A stretch of DNA of 64,000 nt, from positions 500,754 through 564,753 of the forward strand of contig NZ_JAAHGH010000002.1 of assembly GCF_010672525.1 (NCBI RefSeq), written 5' to 3'. This DNA comes from Okeania sp. SIO2B3. Lineage in GTDB: Bacteria; Cyanobacteriota; Cyanobacteriia; Cyanobacteriales; Microcoleaceae. The position numbers were made by a program, and so were the translations under genes. The notes beneath the pieces were generated by a model that did no database searches, was not told where the DNA came from, and saw only the letters and a program-made list of their open reading frames with translations. This document shows positions 1 through 10,446 of this stretch, piece after piece. Every line of letters starts with the position of its first letter. Positions within the stretch are counted from its first letter, which is position 1.

Positions 1-1093
1 TAGTAGGGATATCCTCTATTTCTAATTCTGGAGTTACTTCTGCTTGAGTTTCCTCATAAATGTATTCTGGGTCAACTATACTATATGCTTCCTTCAGCGA
101 AATTTCTCCGGCGATAATTTTGCTGAGAGTATCTTGTCCACCTGGTTCGTAACTAATCAAACCAATAGTGCTATTATAAATCTCATAGAGAGCATTACCC
201 TCATCATCAATATATTCTAACTCGATCCAATTTTTTCCTGGATGAAACCCTTCTAAATATATTGACTGCCATTGATCAGTAATAAAACTGGTTCCATTAA
301 CCGTAACACGAATACGCCAATCAACTATTTCATCTTCAGGATCTTCTTGTCCTAGTAAGTGCGAAGGTGCATTAGTAAGATAATAATCAAGCAAGATGGG
401 TTCCGCACCATATTCACCCAAGGGACTATTGTAAGTTAATAGTGGTAAATTTGGAGCAGGATTATTATTCGTGGTTTTAGTGAAAATGTGAAAAGTTGTT
501 TGAGCATAAGCACCTTCATTCTTAAAACTTTCATCCCACGGACGACAAGCAAAAACTCTGATAGTATGAGTACCAGGTTCTAAGTCTGATAAAATCAGGA
601 ATTGATTTAGGTCATAGATTTTTTTATAAGGTTTGTTGTCTAAAATTACTTCTACATAAGGTCCTAAATCTAATTCTGACTTAAATATAGGTAGGTCTTT
701 CACCTGGAGTTGCACTGTAATAGTATTGTCTTCAAATATTTGCCCTGGTTGAGGACTTTGTATTGTAACTTGTGGTTTGTAGATGTCGATCGCTTGACGT
801 AGTTGTTGAATTATTTCTGGTGGCGAAACTTCCAATATTTTAGAGCTAGAAGTCGTTACAGCTTTTTCTGCGCTAAGTTGAGGTAGCTCAGAGAAGCGAT
901 CGCTACAACTGACCAAACCGGAAGTTAAAACTACTACTATTAGAAGTGTTAATAATTTTCTTAAATATAACCAGTCTAGACGATTTGTCAAAAATCCAAA
1001 AATAGATAAAGACTCTGAAACTCTTACCTTTGTTACCTGCTCCCTCTCTTGGCTACCTACTAGGTGTATATTTCGGCGATACGTCGCACCCAT
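1..1093 (-). CDS. Putative lipoprotein, C-terminus cut by window edge
   Basis: An uninterrupted minus-strand frame runs from an ATG at 1093 to the left edge, about 364 codons with no stop. After some 46 residues comes a hydrophobic stretch (LTLLIVVVLTSG) ending in LVSC, a good lipobox, so the mature protein is probably lipid-anchored. The long segment before it suggests that translation may begin at an internal TTG nearer the signal peptide. The body is rich in beta-prone segments with phrases such as PQVTIQSPQPGQ and LEPGTHTIRVFA, as in Ig-like or cell-wall-associated modules. It ends in an acidic tail. I do not recognise the family. It is transcribed divergently from psaA. Confidence 0.7.
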   Translation of the reverse strand, partial: MGATYRRNIHLVGSQEREQVTKVRVSESLSIFGFLTNRLDWLYLRKLLTLLIVVVLTSGLVSCSDRFSELPQLSAEKAVTTSSSKILEVSPPEIIQQLRQAIDIYKPQVTIQSPQPGQIFEDNTITVQLQVKDLPIFKSELDLGPYVEVILDNKPYKKIYDLNQFLILSDLEPGTHTIRVFACRPWDESFKNEGAYAQTTFHIFTKTTNNNPAPNLPLLTYNSPLGEYGAEPILLDYYLTNAPSHLLGQEDPEDEIVDWRIRVTVNGTSFITDQWQSIYLEGFHPGKNWIELEYIDDEGNALYEIYNSTIGLISYEPGGQDTLSKIIAGEISLKEAYSIVDPEYIYEETQAEVTPELEIEDIPT

Positions 1094-1913
1094 GTTTCCT
1101 CTGCTGGTGAGCATTTCTTGGCGAATGAAACATCTATAGAGTCCCACTCTTGTTCCCTTATTCGAGGATATTTTCTGTAAAACCAAAATCAGACTGTCGT
1201 ATATTCTTGGCAAGTTTATATGAAACACGGACTATACTCCTATAAATTGAGAGTTGACATTGATATTTGTTTTCTCAGTTTTTCTGTTGTTTATGATGAT
1301 TTTCTCACTAAAATCAATATTTTTGCCATTGATGGGGGATTAACTATATTTTATTTTTTCGTTTTTCGATAATTAGGCGAACAGCCTTGAAGCTTATCAA
1401 AATGTAAAAAAGTCCATGTAGCCTAGTTATCTAGTCAAATTTAAAGTTTTCAAAGAATAGTTAACTTTGAAAATTGTAAATTTTCTCATAATAAGTCTTG
1501 ACTTTTTGTATATGCTGTGAATAACGATAGCTGATATTGTAAATTTTCTTATAATAAGTCTTGACTTTTTGTATATGCTGTGAAACGAGTAATAAGCAAT
1601 AATAGGTGATTAAGTTGTGCTCAAGAAATTTTAATAATTGTAAACATACAACTTATACTCGTTAAGCAAGTCTATAATCTCCTAAAGAACTTTCATTTAC
1701 ATTCAGATCGATCAAATCGAATCTATGTATTTGAGAGAGTTTAGCCAAAGTCTTATATACTTTTGGCATAACCAAAGAGTGTGGTGTTGCATTCCTGCAA
1801 AAGACAGCTAAAATCTGTAAGTTTGCAAAAGATATTGATAATTCGTTACAAATGTTATCAATGTTGACAACATCAATAGTTCAGTTCAGTTTCTTTCAGA
1901 GGGGAGAGTCTTC
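1094..1913 (+). promoter_or_regulatory. Upstream region of psaA with a 49-bp direct duplication
   Basis: This 820-bp gap lies between the divergent lipoprotein gene and psaA. It holds two near-identical 49-bp copies at 1473-1521 and 1536-1584, 63 bp apart. Each copy contains ATTGTAAA (reverse TTTACAAT, the half-site form bound by RpaB), a TATAAT-like segment and TTGACT. A further TTTACATT half-site is at 1696-1703. The psaA ribosome-binding site GGGGAGA lies just upstream of the start at 1914. No gene was seen. Which promoter is used cannot be told from sequence. Confidence 0.6.
1845..1862 (+). promoter_or_regulatory. HLR1-like element (RpaB-type site) before psaA
   Basis: GTTACAAA and TTATCAAT are separated by 2 nt. 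The known HLR1 consensus is two KTTACAWW half-sites with a 2-nt spacer. The first half-site matches fully and the second 6 of 8 positions. Photosystem I genes in cyanobacteria are typically under RpaB/HLR1 control, so the site fits its place 51 bp upstream of the psaA start. Function is inferred. Confidence 0.4.
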
Positions 1914-4169
1914 ATGACCATAAGTCCTCCAGAGCGCGAGGCAAAGGTAAAAGTCACCGTAGATAAGGACCCTGTACCCACCTCATTTGAAAAGTGGGGC
2001 AAACCAGGTCACTTTGACCGGAGTCTGGCCAAAGGACCAAAAACAACTACTTGGATTTGGAACCTACACGCTGACGCTCATGACTTTGATAGTCATACCA
2101 GCGATTTAGAAGATGTATCGCGCAAAATCTTTAGCGCACACTTTGGCCATCTGGCCGTAATATTTATCTGGTTGAGTGGCGCATATTTTCATGGCGCTAA
2201 ATTTTCCAACTATGAGGCTTGGTTAACAGACCCCATAGGTATTAAGCCAAGTGCTCAAGTCGTATGGCCAATTGTTGGCCAAGAAATTTTAAATGCTGAT
2301 GTTGGCGGTGGTTTCCACGGAATTCAAATCACCTCTGGATTGTTCCAACTATGGCGTGCTTCTGGCATAACTAATGAGTTCCAACTATATTGCACAGCTA
2401 TCGGTGCCTTGGTAATGGCTGCCTTGATGCTGTTTGCTGGTTGGTTCCATTATCACAAGAAAGCTCCTAAGTTGGAATGGTTCCAGAATGTGGAATCAAT
2501 GATGAACCACCACTTAGCAGGCTTACTGGGTCTAGGTTGCTTGTCTTGGGCTGGCCACCAGATTCACGTTTCTCTACCAATTAACAAGTTGTTAGATTCT
2601 GGCGTAGCACCAGCAGATATTCCTCTGCCCCACGAGTTTCTCTTTAATCAAAGCTTGATGGCAGAGTTATACCCTAGCTTTGCTAAAGGTCTAACTCCAT
2701 TCTTTACATTAAATTGGGGCGAGTACGCTGACTTCTTGACCTTCAAAGGTGGTTTAAACCCTGTGACAGGTGGCTTGTGGTTATCTGACACAGCTCACCA
2801 TCACTTGGCATTAGCAGTATTATTCATTGTAGCTGGCCATATGTACCGGACTAACTGGGGCATTGGTCACAGCATGAAGGAAATTCTAGAGAGTCACAAA
2901 GGCCCCTTAACTGGAGAAGGTCACAAAGGTCTCTATGAAATTCTGACAACCTCTTGGCACGCTCAATTGGCCATTAATCTGGCAATGATGGGCTCCCTAA
3001 GCATCATTGTGGCTCATCATATGTATGCAATGCCACCTTATCCTTATATAGCTACTGACTATGCAACTCAGTTATCCCTGTTCACACACCATGTGTGGAT
3101 TGGTGGATTCCTGATTGTGGGAGCAGGAGCTCATGCTGCTATCTTTATGGTTCGGGATTACGATCCAGCCAAGAACGTTAATAACCTCTTGGACCGCGTA
3201 ATTCGTCACCGGGATGCGATTATCTCCCACTTAAACTGGGTATGTATATTCTTGGGCTTCCACAGCTTTGGCTTGTACGTTCACAACGATACTATGCGTG
3301 CTTTTGGCCGTCCCCAGGATATGTTCTCGGATACCGGGATTCAACTACAGCCAATCTTTGCTCAGTGGGTACAAAATATCCACACCTTGGCTCCTGGCAA
3401 TACTGCTCCTAATGCTTTAGCATCTGTTAGCCCAGCTTTCGGTGGTGATGTTGTAGCAGTAGGTGGCAAAGTAGCAATGATGCCCATAGCTTTGGGTACG
3501 GCGGACTTTATGGTTCACCATATTCATGCTTTCACCATTCACGTTACAGCTTTAATTCTTCTCAAAGGCGTACTTTATGCTCGTAGCTCTCGTCTAATTC
3601 CTGATAAGAGTGAACTAGGCTTCCGATTCCCTTGTGATGGTCCTGGTCGTGGTGGTACTTGCCAAGTTTCTGGTTGGGACCATGTGTTCTTAGGTCTGTT
3701 CTGGATGTATAATTCCCTATCAATTGTGATTTTCCACTTTAGCTGGAAGATGCAGTCAGATGTTTGGGGAACAGTAGACCCAGACGGTACAGTATCCCAT
3801 ATCACTTACGGCAACTTTGCACAAAGTGCAATTACCATTAACGGTTGGTTGCGTGACTTCCTTTGGGCGCAAGCTTCAAATGTAATTACATCCTACGGTT
3901 CAGCTCTGTCTGCCTACGGTTTGATGTTCTTAGCTGCACACTTTGTTTGGGCATTTAGCTTAATGTTCTTGTTCAGTGGTCGTGGCTACTGGCAAGAGTT
4001 GATCGAGTCTATCGTTTGGGCTCATAATAAGTTAAAGGTTGCTCCAGCAATTCAGCCACGTGCTCTAAGTATCGTTCAAGGTCGGGCAGTGGGGGTAGCT
4101 CACTATCTCCTGGGCGGAATTGTCACAACCTGGGCATTCTTCCTGGCTCGAATGATTTCAGTAGGATAA
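1914..4169 (+). CDS. psaA: Photosystem I P700 chlorophyll a apoprotein A1
   Basis: Large core subunit of photosystem I in the thylakoid membrane. It binds P700, antenna chlorophylls, carotenoids and, with PsaB, the FX 4Fe-4S cluster. The product of 751 residues has the normal length. It shows the conserved [12 protein letters not shown] loop at residues 572-583, whose two Cys (574, 583) ligate FX, the many membrane-helix His pairs, and the family C-terminus ending near [15 protein letters not shown]. The ATG follows GGGGAGA at a suitable distance. psaB follows 281 bp downstream in the same direction, as an operon-like pair. Nothing appears unusual in the protein. Confidence 0.99.
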   Translation: MTISPPEREAKVKVTVDKDPVPTSFEKWGKPGHFDRSLAKGPKTTTWIWNLHADAHDFDSHTSDLEDVSRKIFSAHFGHLAVIFIWLSGAYFHGAKFSNYEAWLTDPIGIKPSAQVVWPIVGQEILNADVGGGFHGIQITSGLFQLWRASGITNEFQLYCTAIGALVMAALMLFAGWFHYHKKAPKLEWFQNVESMMNHHLAGLLGLGCLSWAGHQIHVSLPINKLLDSGVAPADIPLPHEFLFNQSLMAELYPSFAKGLTPFFTLNWGEYADFLTFKGGLNPVTGGLWLSDTAHHHLALAVLFIVAGHMYRTNWGIGHSMKEILESHKGPLTGEGHKGLYEILTTSWHAQLAINLAMMGSLSIIVAHHMYAMPPYPYIATDYATQLSLFTHHVWIGGFLIVGAGAHAAIFMVRDYDPAKNVNNLLDRVIRHRDAIISHLNWVCIFLGFHSFGLYVHNDTMRAFGRPQDMFSDTGIQLQPIFAQWVQNIHTLAPGNTAPNALASVSPAFGGDVVAVGGKVAMMPIALGTADFMVHHIHAFTIHVTALILLKGVLYARSSRLIPDKSELGFRFPCDGPGRGGTCQVSGWDHVFLGLFWMYNSLSIVIFHFSWKMQSDVWGTVDPDGTVSHITYGNFAQSAITINGWLRDFLWAQASNVITSYGSALSAYGLMFLAAHFVWAFSLMFLFSGRGYWQELIESIVWAHNKLKVAPAIQPRALSIVQGRAVGVAHYLLGGIVTTWAFFLARMISVG

Positions 4170-4197
4170 GAATGCAATAGCGTTTTAAGATTCTTGC

Positions 4198-4226
4198 TTG
4201 GGGATTGAACAATCCTCAATCCCCAA
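4198..4226 (+). promoter_or_regulatory. Perfect stem-loop between psaA and psaB
   Basis: TTGGGGATTGA (4198-4208) pairs perfectly with TCAATCCCCAA (4216-4226) around a 7-nt loop, 29 nt after the psaA stop. An A-run, not a T-run, follows, so it is not a standard intrinsic terminator on this strand. It may stabilise the psaA 3' end or serve as a processing site. No other feature was seen in the psaA-psaB gap except a GC-rich patch near 4290-4330. Confidence 0.5.
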
Positions 4227-4450
4227 AAAAAGGCGGTGGGTATCATCGTCTCTGTCTGTGGAGGGTTAAGTGCTTGCACTCCCTTTGTTTCGCTCCGCGA
4301 CATGTAACGCGCAGCGTTGCGCCAGCAAAACAGAAATCCCTATCCATGAGGTAGGGAAGCCTACATCAAAATTTAAAGATTATGATGTAGGAGAACGTCA
4401 CTTCAATCTAAGATTCTCAGATACACGCGAGACATTTAGATAAAATATTT

Positions 4451-6679
4451 ATGGCCACAAAATTCCCAAAATTTAGCCAAGACCTGGCACAAGATCCAAC
4501 CACCCGTCGGATCTGGTACGGGATAGCTACAGCTCACGACTTTGAGACCCATGATGGTATGACTGAGGAAAATCTTTACCAAAAGATTTTTGCCTCTCAC
4601 TTCGGCCATCTAGCAATCATTTTCCTCTGGACATCCGGTAGCTTATTCCACGTTGCCTGGCAAGGAAACTTTGAACAGTGGATTAAAGATCCTCTGAATA
4701 TACGTCCAATCGCTCATGCGATTTGGGACCCTCAATTCGGTCAACCTGCAATAGATGCCTTCACTCAAGCAGGTGCCTCTAACCCAGTAAATATAGCATA
4801 CTCTGGTGTTTACCACTGGTGGTACACCATCGGCATGAGAACAAATGGAGACCTATATCAGGGTTCTATCTTCCTCCTGATCTTGGCATCCATCATGCTG
4901 TTCGCTGGTTGGTTACACCTCCAGCCCAAGTTCCGTCCTAGTCTCGCTTGGTTCAAAAATGCTGAGTCCCGCTTAAATCATCATTTGGCTGGTCTGTTCG
5001 GTGTAAGTTCCTTGGCTTGGACTGGTCACTTGGTTCACGTTGCAATTCCTGAATCTCGTGGACAGCACGTTGGTTGGGATAACTTCCTGACAACCATGCC
5101 TCACCCAGCAGGTTTAGCTCCCTTCTTTACAGGAAACTGGGGCGTTTATGCTCAAAATCCTGATACTGCCAGCCATGTGTTTGGTACTTCCGAAGGTGCA
5201 GGAACTGCAATTCTGACTTTCTTGGGTGGTTTCCATCCTCAAACTGAGTCCTTGTGGTTGACTGATATGGCTCATCACCACTTGGCGATCGCAGTAATCT
5301 TTATCGTAGCTGGTCACATGTACCGGACTAACTTTGGTATTGGTCACAGCATTAAAGAAATGCTTGACTCCAAAGCTGGTTTAGTCGGTGGTAATAGTGA
5401 AGGTCAGTTCAACCTACCTCACCAAGGGTTGTATGAAACTCTCAACAACTCTCTACACTTCCAGTTAGCTTTAGCTTTAGCTTCTCTAGGTGTAATCACT
5501 TCCTTGGTAGCACAGCATATGTATGCTTTGCCTCCTTATGCTTTTATTGCCAGGGATTACACTACAATGGCAGCACTTTACACCCACCACCAGTATATTG
5601 CTGGTTTCATCATGGTAGGTGCATTTGCTCACGGTGCTATTTTCCTAGTACGGGATTATGATTCCGAGCAAAACAAAGGCAACGTGCTGGATCGTGTATT
5701 ACAGCACAAAGAGGCAATCATCTCTCACTTGAGCTGGGTATCTCTATTCTTAGGCTTCCACACTCTCGGTCTTTATGTCCACAATGATGTAGTGGTTGCT
5801 TTTGGTACTCCTGAAAAGCAAATCTTGATCGAGCCAGTATTTGCTCAGTTCGTTCAAGCTGCTTCCGGGAAAGCTTTATACGGCATGGATGTGCTGTTGT
5901 CAAACCCTGATAGTATTGCTGCTACAGCATGGCCTAATGCTGGTAACGTATGGCTACCAGGCTGGTTAGATGCTATTAACAGTGGTACTAACTCTCTATT
6001 CTTAAGCATCGGTCCTGGAGATTTCTTGGTACACCATGCGATCGCTCTAGGTTTGCATACCACTACCTTGATTTTAGTTAAAGGTGCTTTGGATGCTCGT
6101 GGTTCTAAATTAATGCCAGACAAGAAAGACTTCGGTTACGCATTCCCTTGCGATGGCCCTGGTCGTGGTGGTACTTGCGATATCTCTGCTTGGGATTCCT
6201 TCTACCTATCTATGTTCTGGATGTTAAACACCATTGCGTGGCTAACGTTCTACTGGCACTGGAAACATCTAGCTGTTTGGCAAGGTAACGTTGCTCAGTT
6301 CAACGAATCTTCTACGTACTTGATGGGTTGGTTCCGTGATTATCTGTGGTTGAACTCTTCCCAGTTAATTAACGGTTATAACCCTTATGGAACTAATAAC
6401 CTATCTGTTTGGGCTTGGATGTTCCTCTTCGGACACCTAGTTTGGGCGACTGGTTTCATGTTCCTCATCTCTTGGCGTGGTTATTGGCAAGAGCTAATTG
6501 AAACTATTGTTTGGGCACATGAGCGCACTCCTCTAGCTAACCTGGTTCGCTGGAAGGATAAGCCTGTTGCTCTTTCCATCGTTCAAGCTCGTGTGGTAGG
6601 TTTAGCTCACTTCACAGTAGGCTTTGTCCTCACCTACGCTGCCTTCTTAATAGCCTCTACTGCTGGTAAGTTTGGTTAA
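4451..6679 (+). CDS. psaB: Photosystem I P700 chlorophyll a apoprotein A2
   Basis: Second core subunit of photosystem I and heterodimer partner of PsaA. The length of 742 residues is normal. The FX-binding loop [12 protein letters not shown] sits at residues 565-576 (Cys 567 and 576), and the protein keeps the PsaB-type start [20 protein letters not shown] and the C-terminal KFG. The ATG at 4451 has no obvious Shine-Dalgarno sequence upstream, which is common for cyanobacterial genes in operons. It follows psaA directly and ends before a clear terminator at 6728. The gene appears intact. Confidence 0.99.
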   Translation: MATKFPKFSQDLAQDPTTRRIWYGIATAHDFETHDGMTEENLYQKIFASHFGHLAIIFLWTSGSLFHVAWQGNFEQWIKDPLNIRPIAHAIWDPQFGQPAIDAFTQAGASNPVNIAYSGVYHWWYTIGMRTNGDLYQGSIFLLILASIMLFAGWLHLQPKFRPSLAWFKNAESRLNHHLAGLFGVSSLAWTGHLVHVAIPESRGQHVGWDNFLTTMPHPAGLAPFFTGNWGVYAQNPDTASHVFGTSEGAGTAILTFLGGFHPQTESLWLTDMAHHHLAIAVIFIVAGHMYRTNFGIGHSIKEMLDSKAGLVGGNSEGQFNLPHQGLYETLNNSLHFQLALALASLGVITSLVAQHMYALPPYAFIARDYTTMAALYTHHQYIAGFIMVGAFAHGAIFLVRDYDSEQNKGNVLDRVLQHKEAIISHLSWVSLFLGFHTLGLYVHNDVVVAFGTPEKQILIEPVFAQFVQAASGKALYGMDVLLSNPDSIAATAWPNAGNVWLPGWLDAINSGTNSLFLSIGPGDFLVHHAIALGLHTTTLILVKGALDARGSKLMPDKKDFGYAFPCDGPGRGGTCDISAWDSFYLSMFWMLNTIAWLTFYWHWKHLAVWQGNVAQFNESSTYLMGWFRDYLWLNSSQLINGYNPYGTNNLSVWAWMFLFGHLVWATGFMFLISWRGYWQELIETIVWAHERTPLANLVRWKDKPVALSIVQARVVGLAHFTVGFVLTYAAFLIASTAGKFG

Positions 6680-6727
6680 TTTCTTGAGATTAGCTCAAAC
6701 CTAGTTTAGTAGGTTAATTAAATTCAA

Positions 6728-6756
6728 CCTCCTGCTTTTAGTAGGGGGTTTTTTTT
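6728..6756 (+). terminator. Intrinsic terminator after psaB
   Basis: CCTCCT pairs with AGGGGG (one G-T pair) over a 9-nt loop and is followed by eight T residues, 48 nt after the psaB stop. Stem plus T-run is the standard rho-independent arrangement. Confidence 0.8.
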
Positions 6757-6801
6757 GTGGAAAATATTAGGACTGGGAGAATAGGGCAAACAGGGATGAG
6801 G

Positions 6802-6918
6802 CCACGGATGTATGGATTAACTGATGGTCTGCAAACAGAGATTAAACCACGGATGTACGGATTAATTGATGGTCTGCAAACAGAGATTAGGCTACGGATG
6901 TACGGATTAATTGATGGG
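6802..6918. repeat. Tandem 45-bp repeat, about 2.6 copies
   Basis: Units begin at 6802, 6847 and 6892 with C(C/T)ACGGATGTA and contain ATGGTCTGCAAACAGAG. Copies differ at few positions. It lies in the 349-bp gap between the psaB terminator and the next gene, where no gene was seen. Confidence 0.85.
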
Positions 6919-7028
6919 ATTAGTTGATGGTCTTAGGTTTTACAGTTTAAGCCTTGGACAGCTAGGAATCTTGCGATCGCCTTTTTTAGTGATAAGGTCA
7001 GTAGTGCTATACAAAATGAAGAAAAAAA

Positions 7029-7658
7029 ATGAGCAATTTCAAATCAGAATCTGATTATTCGTTGAGAATAATAAAAGAAAGATTAGAAGAAAAAATATGG
7101 AACAATCCAGAAAGCGAATACATACATAATTGGCAGTGGGAATTGAGGGATATCGAACAAGAGATTTACAGACGTGAAAAAGAAAAAGAAAGAAAAAGAA
7201 GGGAAAAAAAGGTTGATAGAGCAAGAAGCACCAATACTGAAAATAAAGGAGGATGTTCATCATGCTTTGGAAATCTTTTTGGGATCATTATACTTGTTTT
7301 TATAGCTTCCGTTTTTTTCTCTCAAGAAAACCAACAAACTTTAACAAGCAGAGACGGAAGACTGAAGATTAAGCATTTAGCTTCGTATCAAGAAGCTTGC
7401 GAAAAACGACAAGCAAGAAGCTCTTATAGCACTCAACGAGGAGTTCAAGGCAAATTATATCCAAGTAGGTGCAATCAAGCAGTGGGTAACGTTGAAGAAT
7501 ACTTATTCCTTGACAATTTCGGCGATCATAGATGTCAAGGAATGGCAAAAATTAGCACTGTTGAAGGAAAGACTTTTACATACTGGAGAGTTGATAAAAA
7601 AGTTCCAGGTTATATTTGTGAAACTGTTGGAGAAACATATAATATAGAAATTAATTAG
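7029..7658 (+). CDS. Hypothetical membrane-anchored protein
   Basis: A product of 209 residues of unknown function. Residues 1-75 are highly charged, with a KEKERKRREKK-type helix likely to form a coiled coil. A single hydrophobic segment (about 82-98, IIILVFIASVFF) follows a GGCSSCFGN motif. The C-terminal half has four Cys residues (in QEACEKRQ, PSRCNQ, DHRCQG, YICETV) that could form two disulfides outside the membrane. The ATG is preceded by an A-rich stretch with only a weak ribosome-binding site. Codon use resembles its neighbours. No family was recognised. Confidence 0.65.
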   Translation: MSNFKSESDYSLRIIKERLEEKIWNNPESEYIHNWQWELRDIEQEIYRREKEKERKRREKKVDRARSTNTENKGGCSSCFGNLFGIIILVFIASVFFSQENQQTLTSRDGRLKIKHLASYQEACEKRQARSSYSTQRGVQGKLYPSRCNQAVGNVEEYLFLDNFGDHRCQGMAKISTVEGKTFTYWRVDKKVPGYICETVGETYNIEIN

Positions 7659-7781
7659 CTTCAAAAAAGACATTTCATCTTAGAAGTTGCTTTTGAAAAA
7701 GAAGCTTTTGTGCTATGAGATATGTTCTCAACAACTCGTTCCTTGCTATAACTGTTGACTTATTAAATTCAAAAAAAATAA

Positions 7782-8777
7782 ATGGTTAACAAACGCAAAT
7801 CACTTCCACCTTCTCTGACAATAAAACTAGGAAAATGGGTTTGGACAAGCCTCTGGCAAATAATGATGTCAAAACTTGCCCCACGTAATAATTCAGGAGA
7901 ATACATTCGTCCTGCTAGTTTATTTAGAGAAACAGTCGGGATACAAGCAGAAAACAAATATCAACCAGCTACTAAACGCTATCGTCTATTTGTTGGGTTG
8001 GGTTGTCCCTGGGCACATCGAACTCTGGTGGTTCGATCGCTCAAAGGTTTGGAAGATGCTATTCCAGTAACTATTGTTTCTCCAGCAGGCGATCGGGGTA
8101 TCTGGGTATTGGAAGAGGAACAAGAAGGATGTTTTACTCTACCGGAATTATATAATTTAGCAAAGCCTGGTTATAATGGACGCGCCACTGTACCTGTGCT
8201 ATGGGATGAGCAAACAAAAACTATTGTGAATAATGAGAGTGCAGATATTATTGTGATGCTTAATGCGGAATTTAATCAGTTTGCCAAAAATTCTCATCTT
8301 GACCTTTATCCAGAACAATTAAAAACCAAAATAGACGAGTGGAATGACAAAATTTACCACACCATTAATAATGGAGTTTATCGTTGTGGGTTTGCCCAAA
8401 CTCAGGAAGCTTATGAAAAGGCTTGTCAAGAACTATTTAATACTTTAGATGAAATTGACAATACACTTGCTGCTAGTAGGTATCTTTGTGGTGAAACAGT
8501 AACATTAACAGATGTACGTTTGTTTACTACATTATTCCGGTTTGATATTGTTTATTATGGTTTATTTAAGTGTAACTTGCGGCGAATTCAGGACTATCAA
8601 TATTTAAGTGCTTATCTACAAAATTTATATCAACTTCCAGGAATAGCAGATACTTGTAATTTAGAAGCAGTTAAACGAGATTATTATGGTAATCTTTTTC
8701 CTCTTAATCCTGGTGGGATTATTCCTTTAGGTCCAGATAATAGAAGTCAGAAGTCAGAAGTCAGAAGTCAGAAGTAA
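7782..8777 (+). CDS. Glutathione S-transferase family protein (glutathionyl-hydroquinone reductase type)
   Basis: Resembles the ECM4/YqjG (omega/xi-like) glutathionyl-hydroquinone reductases. These cytosolic enzymes use glutathione and a catalytic Cys to reduce glutathionyl-hydroquinones and similar adducts. The key motif VGLGCPWAHR puts the candidate nucleophile at Cys75. Residues about 65-160 form the thioredoxin-like domain (ATVPVLWD, NNESADI), followed by an all-helical C-terminal domain to about residue 315. The last 11 residues, RSQKSEVRSQK, are encoded by a GTCAGAA short tandem repeat that is otherwise intergenic here, so the natural stop was probably lost to repeat insertion. The substrate is unknown. 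Confidence 0.85.
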   Translation: MVNKRKSLPPSLTIKLGKWVWTSLWQIMMSKLAPRNNSGEYIRPASLFRETVGIQAENKYQPATKRYRLFVGLGCPWAHRTLVVRSLKGLEDAIPVTIVSPAGDRGIWVLEEEQEGCFTLPELYNLAKPGYNGRATVPVLWDEQTKTIVNNESADIIVMLNAEFNQFAKNSHLDLYPEQLKTKIDEWNDKIYHTINNGVYRCGFAQTQEAYEKACQELFNTLDEIDNTLAASRYLCGETVTLTDVRLFTTLFRFDIVYYGLFKCNLRRIQDYQYLSAYLQNLYQLPGIADTCNLEAVKRDYYGNLFPLNPGGIIPLGPDNRSQKSEVRSQK

Positions 8778-8838
8778 AAACTTAGGTAGAACCTTTTGCT
8801 AGGGGGACGTACAAGAAGAAAGTTTTTTACTTTCAATT

Positions 8839-8976
8839 ATATCATGTCTGGTAGCATTAGTATTGTAAGGTAAGGGTAAGAAAGAAGGAAAAAGGCTTAA
8901 AACCCTGAAAAAACTTAAATTTCCTGTAGATATTCACTCTTGGGTTTACACAAACGCGCCCCAGCGGACATGATAT
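8839..8976. mobile_element. Miniature element, ATATCATGTCCGG family (copy 1)
   Basis: The left end ATATCATGTCTGGT (8839-8852) is inverted at the right end as GCGGACATGATAT (8964-8976), bounding 138 bp without coding capacity. The same terminal pair recurs at least six times in the window. It fills most of the gap between the GST-like gene and the next gene. The rest of the gap shows no gene. Confidence 0.7.
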
Positions 8977-9107
8977 TAGTCCACAAGCTGATTGTGGCCT
9001 TTACCCAGAGAAGATTATTTCCCGATGCTAAGGTCTAATCGTGTTTACTTTTAAGTTTTTTAGTAAAGTAAGAAACGACTTTGAAATTCACTAACAGGAG
9101 TCGAACT

Positions 9108-10070
9108 TTGCACAACGAAAGTCTGTCAGAAAATTTATCATTAGTCCAAGAAACTGTTGCGGATGATATTCCTGAAGCAGTACGAGACCCTCAAAAGGAT
9201 GAAGAAATTATCCCAACTCAGTCTCAAAGCCAAAAATGGATATGGGGTTGGATAGGAATAGTTATAGTTGTGGGAGCAGTTAGTCTGGGATTACAATTTC
9301 AATCTAATGTCAATCAAGTTAATGCTTCATCAACTCAAACTGAAGTTGATAATGTAAATACTTTAGCTACATCTTCTGCCAATGAAACTCCAATAAATCA
9401 ACTTAAAAAAGATACTTTATTAGATTTTCCTTACTCGCAAGTATCAGAAATGGAATTAGAGTATATAACTTCTGATAGTGATATTAGATTGCAAATAAAT
9501 GCAGCTAAAAATTTTCAAAAAATGCTTGATGCTGCTAGAAGTGATGGTATTAATTTAGTGGCTTTGAGAGGATTTAAGTCTGAGTCTGAATTAAAATATT
9601 TGGCGAGTAATACTAATAATATTGAAGATAATTATGCAAATAATGCCAATCAAATTTTGCCTTTAAGTTATGGGGAATATGTAACAGGTTATGCTGTTGA
9701 TATTGGAGATGGAAATGCACCAGAAACTAACCAAAATGTGGAATTTGAAAAGACAGCAGCTTTTCAATGGCTACAAAATTATGCTGCTTATTTTAGCTTT
9801 GAAATGATACCTACTGATGATGAAAAAGATATTGGTTATGAACCGTGGCATTGGCGTTATGTAGGCGATCGTCATAGTCTAGAAACTTTTTATAAAAATC
9901 AACCTAATATAGTTTCTGAAGAGTCAGAATTAATTTTAGAAGATAAAAAATTGATTGAAGAAGGAATAAGCAAGAAGCGGTGCGACCCCGCGTCGGCGAC
10001 AGATGTAAGGGAATGCTCACCAAGAGAGAAGGAAGGAATAGATGGGAACTCAAATCTCAACCAATTGTAA
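9108..10070 (+). CDS. VanY/DD-carboxypeptidase-like protein with altered active site
   Basis: Membrane-anchored member of the peptidase M15B (D-alanyl-D-alanine carboxypeptidase) fold. A TTG start at 9108 is chosen because AGGAG lies 7 nt upstream; a TTG at 9081 lacks such a site. A single membrane segment is at about residues 44-62 and the peptidase-like domain at about 105-260. Family enzymes use SxHxxGxAxD plus ExWH to bind zinc. Here the first motif reads GEYVTGYAVD: His is replaced by Tyr191, while Asp198 and EPWHW (Glu245, His248) remain. The conserved Arg of the GFRS motif is Lys157. Loss of a zinc ligand suggests a non-catalytic peptidoglycan-binding role. The last ~30 residues derive from a repeat also found near 33341. 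Confidence 0.75.
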   Translation: MHNESLSENLSLVQETVADDIPEAVRDPQKDEEIIPTQSQSQKWIWGWIGIVIVVGAVSLGLQFQSNVNQVNASSTQTEVDNVNTLATSSANETPINQLKKDTLLDFPYSQVSEMELEYITSDSDIRLQINAAKNFQKMLDAARSDGINLVALRGFKSESELKYLASNTNNIEDNYANNANQILPLSYGEYVTGYAVDIGDGNAPETNQNVEFEKTAAFQWLQNYAAYFSFEMIPTDDEKDIGYEPWHWRYVGDRHSLETFYKNQPNIVSEESELILEDKKLIEEGISKKRCDPASATDVRECSPREKEGIDGNSNLNQL

Positions 10071-10234
10071 ACACTGTGTAGATGGTGGGGTATTAAACCA
10101 AAAATAAAAAGATATTGAAGAAGGAAGAAGGAAGAAGGAAGAAGAAATAAGAAGGAAGTAGATGGGAACTAAAATCTCAACCAATTGTAAGCACTGTGTA
10201 GACGGTGGGGTATTAAATCAAAAATAAAAAGATA
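10039..10234. repeat. Direct repeat pair of about 75 bp flanking a GAAGGAA microsatellite
   Basis: The segment GATGGGAACTCAAATCTC onward at 10039-10113 recurs at 10158-10234 with few changes (ending AAAATAAAAAGATA). A purine-rich (GAAGGAA)n tract lies between. The first copy overlaps the 3' end of the VanY-like gene. The remainder of the gap to 10446 is AT-rich without a gene. Confidence 0.8.
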
Positions 10235-10446
10235 ACGAATAATTATTATTATTTTGGTTATTAAATATTTGGTAAACTGCTTTGCTAAAGTTAATTGTGA
10301 ATAAGAGACAGGGGAGTAGTTGAATAGGCGATGTATAGGAGCAAAAATGCTTGAGAAAAGTTTAAAATATCAGTTGCTTAGTCAAATATTGATAATTTAA
10401 TCGAGTAATCATCAATTAATTATATTTTTGCTGGGGATTTATCAAA

